This document shows, in pieces, positions 5,530 to 7,885 of a stretch of DNA of 7,885 nt (its first letter is position 1; the number at the start of each line of letters is the position of its first letter). The translations under genes and the position numbers were made by a program. The notes under the pieces were generated by a model. The model did no database searches and was not told the DNA's origin. It worked only from the letters and a program-made list of their open reading frames with translations. Source of the DNA: Pseudofrankia asymbiotica (GTDB lineage Bacteria; Actinomycetota; Actinomycetes; Frankiales; Frankiaceae); contig NZ_MOMC01000027.1 of the NCBI RefSeq assembly GCF_001983105.1, forward strand, positions 11,282 through 19,166. Reading direction: 5' to 3'.

Positions 5530-6417
5530 ATGCCAAGCGGTGAGCATGAATCGGCGGTTGCGACGTTCGCGGCCTTTCCGGACGTGACGGCGGCCTTGCT
5601 GGATCGGAGGTTCGGTATTGGCCTTCCGGCGCATGATGGCGCCCAACGGGGCCCCACGGTCTTCCAGAAGCTCGTACCGACCAGTTATCACGCCGACAAG
5701 ACGCTGGTGTTCACCAACGTTGGCCGGCGGGTGTACGCCGTCGTCATCGAGGTGCAACGTCGATGGGTGGCGGACAAATGGGTGAAATGGAAGGTCTACG
5801 CGACCTCGCTCGAGCAGGAGCTGGATGTCGGCGTGATCCTGGCGGTCTTCTGCCCGGACCCGGAGGTGGCCGCCCGGTACCGCGGTCTGTGCGGCACGGA
5901 GAAGTTCAGTGTGCGGCTGTGGCCCTGTGTGCTGAGCCCCGACGACCTACCGTTGGTGGTGGACCCGGCGCACGCGAAGGCGAACCTCGCGCTGGCCACG
6001 CTCGCGCTGGTCTGCCACGGTGCCGACGACGTGGAAACACTCGAACCCGCGTTCACCGCGGTATACGAGGCGATGCACGACATTGACCTGGACCTGGCTC
6101 GCGAGATCTGTGACATGTTGATCGCCGGGTTGTCGAAGACAGCACGGGCACGATGGGAGGAACACATGACCGTGGTCGACTCCGAGTACCGCAGCGAGCT
6201 CTTCCGCGAGATCGAGGCAAGGGGCCGGACGGAGGGCAAGGCTGAGGGCTTGGCCGAGGCCAAGGCGGATGCGGTGCTGATCGTGTTGAGCCGGCGGGGT
6301 GTCCCCGTGCCGGACGCGGCGGCGGCGAAGATCCGTGCCTGCGCAGACCTCGACCTGCTGGACGCCTGGCTGGGACGGGCGCTGACCGCCACCAGCGCCG
6401 AGGACGTCATCGCCTAG
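5530..6417 (+). CDS. Rpn-like PD-(D/E)XK nuclease-family protein
   Basis: A 295-residue protein resembling the actinobacterial branch of the Rpn (recombination-promoting nuclease, YhgA-like) superfamily. Visible marks are the MPSxEHE start; LVPTSYHADKTLVF (48-61) with D56; AVVIEVQ (70-76) giving the E74-x-Q76 pair that stands for E-x-K in this fold; and the W84/W87...Y90 segment. A helical middle (about 145-215) follows. The tail has the Gly/Glu-rich helix RGRTEGKAEGLAEAKAD (231-247) and a small C-terminal domain typical of the family. D56, E74 and Q76 would form the metal-dependent DNA-cleaving site; E. coli Rpn proteins nick DNA and promote RecA-independent recombination. The start agrees with the family N-terminus. 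GGG at 5521-5523 or AGGG at 5515-5518 may serve as ribosome-binding site. More A/T-ending codons than its neighbours suggest an accessory, possibly transferred gene. It stands alone with its own promoter and palindrome. Nuclease activity is inferred. Confidence 0.75.
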   Translation: MPSGEHESAVATFAAFPDVTAALLDRRFGIGLPAHDGAQRGPTVFQKLVPTSYHADKTLVFTNVGRRVYAVVIEVQRRWVADKWVKWKVYATSLEQELDVGVILAVFCPDPEVAARYRGLCGTEKFSVRLWPCVLSPDDLPLVVDPAHAKANLALATLALVCHGADDVETLEPAFTAVYEAMHDIDLDLAREICDMLIAGLSKTARARWEEHMTVVDSEYRSELFREIEARGRTEGKAEGLAEAKADAVLIVLSRRGVPVPDAAAAKIRACADLDLLDAWLGRALTATSAEDVIA

Positions 6418-7457
6418 CTTGGGAGGGCCGCCGGGCCGGTGGGGTTCTCCTTGACGAGGACGCCGGAGGTGTTCGCGGCGCGCATCGCGGTGGCCAGCGC
6501 GAGGATGCGGGTGACGGCCTGGGGGATGTCGACGCCGCGGGCGTGGATGTTCGAGATGAGGTTGCGGTCGGCGTCGGTGTGGCCGGGGCGGGGGCGCCAG
6601 GCCAGGTAGGCGCTCAGGCTTTCGGCGGTGACCAGGCCGGGGCGTTCGCCGATGAGCAGGACGACGGCGGCCGGGTCGAGAAGCTCGCCGATCTCGTTGA
6701 GGAGGCCGACGCGGGCGTTGCGGACGGCGAAGACCTGACCGACGCTCACGCCGGCCTCGCGGGCCGCGTCGAGCAGGGCAGGCAGCAGGGCCGGGACCTG
6801 GGTGTCCACCGCCGCGACGGACAGTCCATCGCCGACGACGATCTGCAGATCCGCTCCGGGCGGGCAACGGCGGGCGACCTCGGCGCGGGCCGAAGGGGAC
6901 AGCCGCCGGCCCAGGTCGGGCCGGCGCAGGTAGGCAGGTCGGTCGGGCGCGGCCGAGTCGACGGCGAACAGACCGAACCGGTCGACCAGCGGTGCCAGCG
7001 AGCCGTGCTCCAGGTCCAGCGCCGCGTGGACGGCGTCCTGAGCGGCCGCGTGGTCGGCGCGCAGGGTGAGCTGGTCGGCGGTGCGCAGCGACGTGCCGGA
7101 CCGGCCGAGGAACAGCCGCGCCGGCGTCACCGCCCGCACCCGGCGCGCGAACGCGGCCCCGGCGGGTCCGGCGGGTCCGGCGGCCCAGGCGGCCGGCTCG
7201 CCGCGTTCCGCGGAACGCGCGGCGGTGGCATCCGTCGGGATGTCGGCGGCCCCGGCCCGGCCCGTGAGTGGGTCGATGGGCGGGTCGGTGGGCGGGTCGG
7301 GTGGATCTTCGCGTTCCGCGGAACGCGCGGCGGCGGGCGTCGTGCCGGCGGCGGAGACGGCCGGCTCGCCGCGTTCCGCGGAACGCGGCGTGGCCGTCGG
7401 GCCGGGCTCGGCGGGCGGCCGGTCGGTGGCCGAGAGTGGCTCGGGCACCGGGCTCAC
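6414..7457 (-). CDS. eutC: ethanolamine ammonia-lyase small subunit (EutC)
   Basis: Light subunit of adenosylcobalamin-dependent ethanolamine ammonia-lyase, which splits ethanolamine into acetaldehyde and ammonia; it works with EutB and helps hold the cobalamin. Of 347 residues, the recognisable domain runs from about 111 to 340: TPARLFLGRSGTSL (111-124), DLQIVVGDGLS (203-213), RVGLLNEIGELL (249-260), LLIGERPGL (267-275), PRPGHTDADRN (289-299) and ISNIHARG (301-308). The first 110 residues are an extra low-complexity Pro/Ala-rich extension holding three RSAER motifs (25-29, 45-49, 81-85), each coded by the same 18-bp palindrome. The GTG start overlaps the eutB stop (GTGA), implying coupling; no Shine-Dalgarno is visible. 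A shorter product from GTG at 7137-7139 would match the core domain, but GC-rich third positions across the extension favour the long form. The stop shares CTAG with the opposing Rpn-like gene. Confidence 0.93.
   Translation of the reverse strand: MSPVPEPLSATDRPPAEPGPTATPRSAERGEPAVSAAGTTPAAARSAEREDPPDPPTDPPIDPLTGRAGAADIPTDATAARSAERGEPAAWAAGPAGPAGAAFARRVRAVTPARLFLGRSGTSLRTADQLTLRADHAAAQDAVHAALDLEHGSLAPLVDRFGLFAVDSAAPDRPAYLRRPDLGRRLSPSARAEVARRCPPGADLQIVVGDGLSVAAVDTQVPALLPALLDAAREAGVSVGQVFAVRNARVGLLNEIGELLDPAAVVLLIGERPGLVTAESLSAYLAWRPRPGHTDADRNLISNIHARGVDIPQAVTRILALATAMRAANTSGVLVKENPTGPAALPS
7202..7219. repeat. 18-bp perfect palindrome, copy 1 (inside eutC)
   Basis: CGCGTTCCGCGGAACGCG equals its own reverse complement. 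Read on the minus strand it encodes RSAER at residues 81-85 of EutC. Together with 11 bases on its left it forms a 29-bp stretch (7191-7219) identical to 7359-7387. Confidence 0.9.
7270..7305 (-). repeat. short 12-bp tandem repeat in the eutC extension
   Basis: GGGTCGATGGGC (7270-7281), GGGTCGGTGGGC (7282-7293) and a weaker third unit (7294-7305) are adjacent. On the coding strand they give the Asp/Pro-rich run DPPTDPPIDP around residues 51-63. Together with a 9-bp GPA repeat (7161-7178) they show that the whole extension is repeat-built and probably disordered. Confidence 0.7.
7310..7327. repeat. 18-bp perfect palindrome, copy 2 (inside eutC)
   Basis: Same 18-bp core as at 7202-7219, 108 bases (36 codons) away and so in the same reading phase; it encodes RSAER at residues 45-49. 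Its left flank differs from the other two copies, so the palindrome rather than a larger duplication is the conserved unit here. Confidence 0.9.
7370..7387. repeat. 18-bp perfect palindrome, copy 3 (inside eutC)
   Basis: Same core again, 60 bases (20 codons) from copy 2, encoding RSAER at residues 25-29. The 11 bases to its left match those beside copy 1, giving the 29-bp direct repeat 7359-7387 / 7191-7219, which on the minus strand encodes RSAERGEPA in both places. Confidence 0.9.
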
Positions 7458-7885
7458 CGGCCGGTGGGCAGCGCGCGGGTGGCCGACGGGATGTCCAGGA
7501 CGGCCCTGTCGAGGCCGGCGAGCAGGGCGGCGGCGACCTCCGGGCCAGGGTCGGCGAGCCGGCCGGCGCGCAGCAGGCCGTGCTCGTGCAGCCAGGCGGT
7601 GTACTCCGGCGTCGCGGACAGGCCGAACAGCTCACGCATGCCGGCGGCGTCGTGGTAGCTCGTCGACTGGTAGGAGAGCATGACGTCGTCCGCGCCCGGA
7701 ACACCCATCACGAAGTTGCAGCCGGCGGCTACCAGCAGGACGAGCAGGTCGTCGTTGGTGTTCTGGTCGGCGTCGACGTGGTTGGTGTAACAGACGTCGA
7801 TGCCCATCGGGAGGCCGAGCAGCTTTCCGACGAAGTGGTCCTCCAGGCCGGCGCGGGTGATCTGGCGGGCGTCGGCCAGATACTC
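7454..7885 (-). CDS. eutB: ethanolamine ammonia-lyase large subunit (EutB), C-terminal part
   Basis: The minus-strand frame is open from the window edge and gives the last 143 residues, about a third of the usual roughly 450-470. The sequence is strongly EutB-like: ARQITRAGLEDHFVGKLLGL, then MGIDVCYTNHVDADQN, NFVMGVPGADDVMLSYQ and STSYHDAAGMRELFGL. EutB is the TIM-barrel catalytic subunit that binds ethanolamine and, with EutC, adenosylcobalamin; radical chemistry yields acetaldehyde and ammonia. From memory, the Asp in TNHVDADQN aligns with a substrate-contacting Asp of the Salmonella enzyme; this alignment was not verified. The visible part is intact, with no frameshift. An internal ATG at 7805-7807 lies mid-domain and is not the start. 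The gene ends at TGA 7454-7456, overlapping the eutC GTG. Upstream genes (often an ethanolamine permease in actinobacteria) would lie beyond the right edge. Confidence 0.95.
   Translation of the reverse strand, partial: EYLADARQITRAGLEDHFVGKLLGLPMGIDVCYTNHVDADQNTNDDLLVLLVAAGCNFVMGVPGADDVMLSYQSTSYHDAAGMRELFGLSATPEYTAWLHEHGLLRAGRLADPGPEVAAALLAGLDRAVLDIPSATRALPTGR

Noticed and set aside
7202..7387. CRISPR array made of the three eutC palindromes
   Set aside because: Only three copies, uneven spacing (108 and 60 bases), all in coding phase, and no cas genes.
6543..7658. Plus-strand open frame opposite eutC/eutB
   Set aside because: The minus strand shows clear EutC and EutB motifs; the plus frame is a low-complexity shadow.

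Overview
The window comes from a very GC-rich actinobacterium. Codon third positions are almost all G or C, and GTG starts and stop/start overlaps are common. It carries an Rpn-like nuclease family that is expanded in actinobacteria and an ethanolamine ammonia-lyase pair without microcompartment genes in view. Frankia or a relative is my best guess; this is inference from style and gene families, not a database match.

Layout, left to right. (1) The last 30 codons of an unidentified plus-strand gene end at 94. (2) A short gap with a GC-rich hairpin leads to a 71-residue MT0933/Rv0909-type antitoxin-like protein (268-483), closed by a very strong 14-bp stem-loop terminator (499-534). (3) An unusually AT-rich promoter stretch (541-666) with an inverted repeat precedes a two-gene operon: a MarR-type regulator (667-1173, probably translated from a leaderless or near-leaderless mRNA) and, with an ATGA stop/start overlap, a 1400-residue fused ABC exporter (1170-5372). 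The likely logic is a MarR repressor that controls its own exporter and is relieved by an exported compound; the compound cannot be read from the sequence. (4) A promoter overlapped by a 31-bp near-perfect palindrome (5486-5516) precedes a stand-alone Rpn/PD-(D/E)XK-like protein (5530-6417) with visibly lower GC3, probably an accessory gene. (5) Facing it on the minus strand is the end of a catabolic operon: eutB (partial, 7454-7885) then eutC (6414-7457), the large and small subunits of adenosylcobalamin-dependent ethanolamine ammonia-lyase. They are joined by a GTGA overlap. eutC and the Rpn gene converge on one shared CTAG tetranucleotide that holds both stop codons.

The items most worth a second look are: the 31-bp palindrome in front of the Rpn gene; three identical 18-bp palindromes lying in frame inside an N-terminal extension of EutC; the asymmetric ATP sites and a 55-residue insertion inside the second nucleotide-binding domain of the ABC exporter; and the operator-like promoter of the marR-ABC operon. 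I saw no CRISPR array, tRNA, rRNA, insertion sequence or phage gene. No gap between genes exceeds 300 bases.
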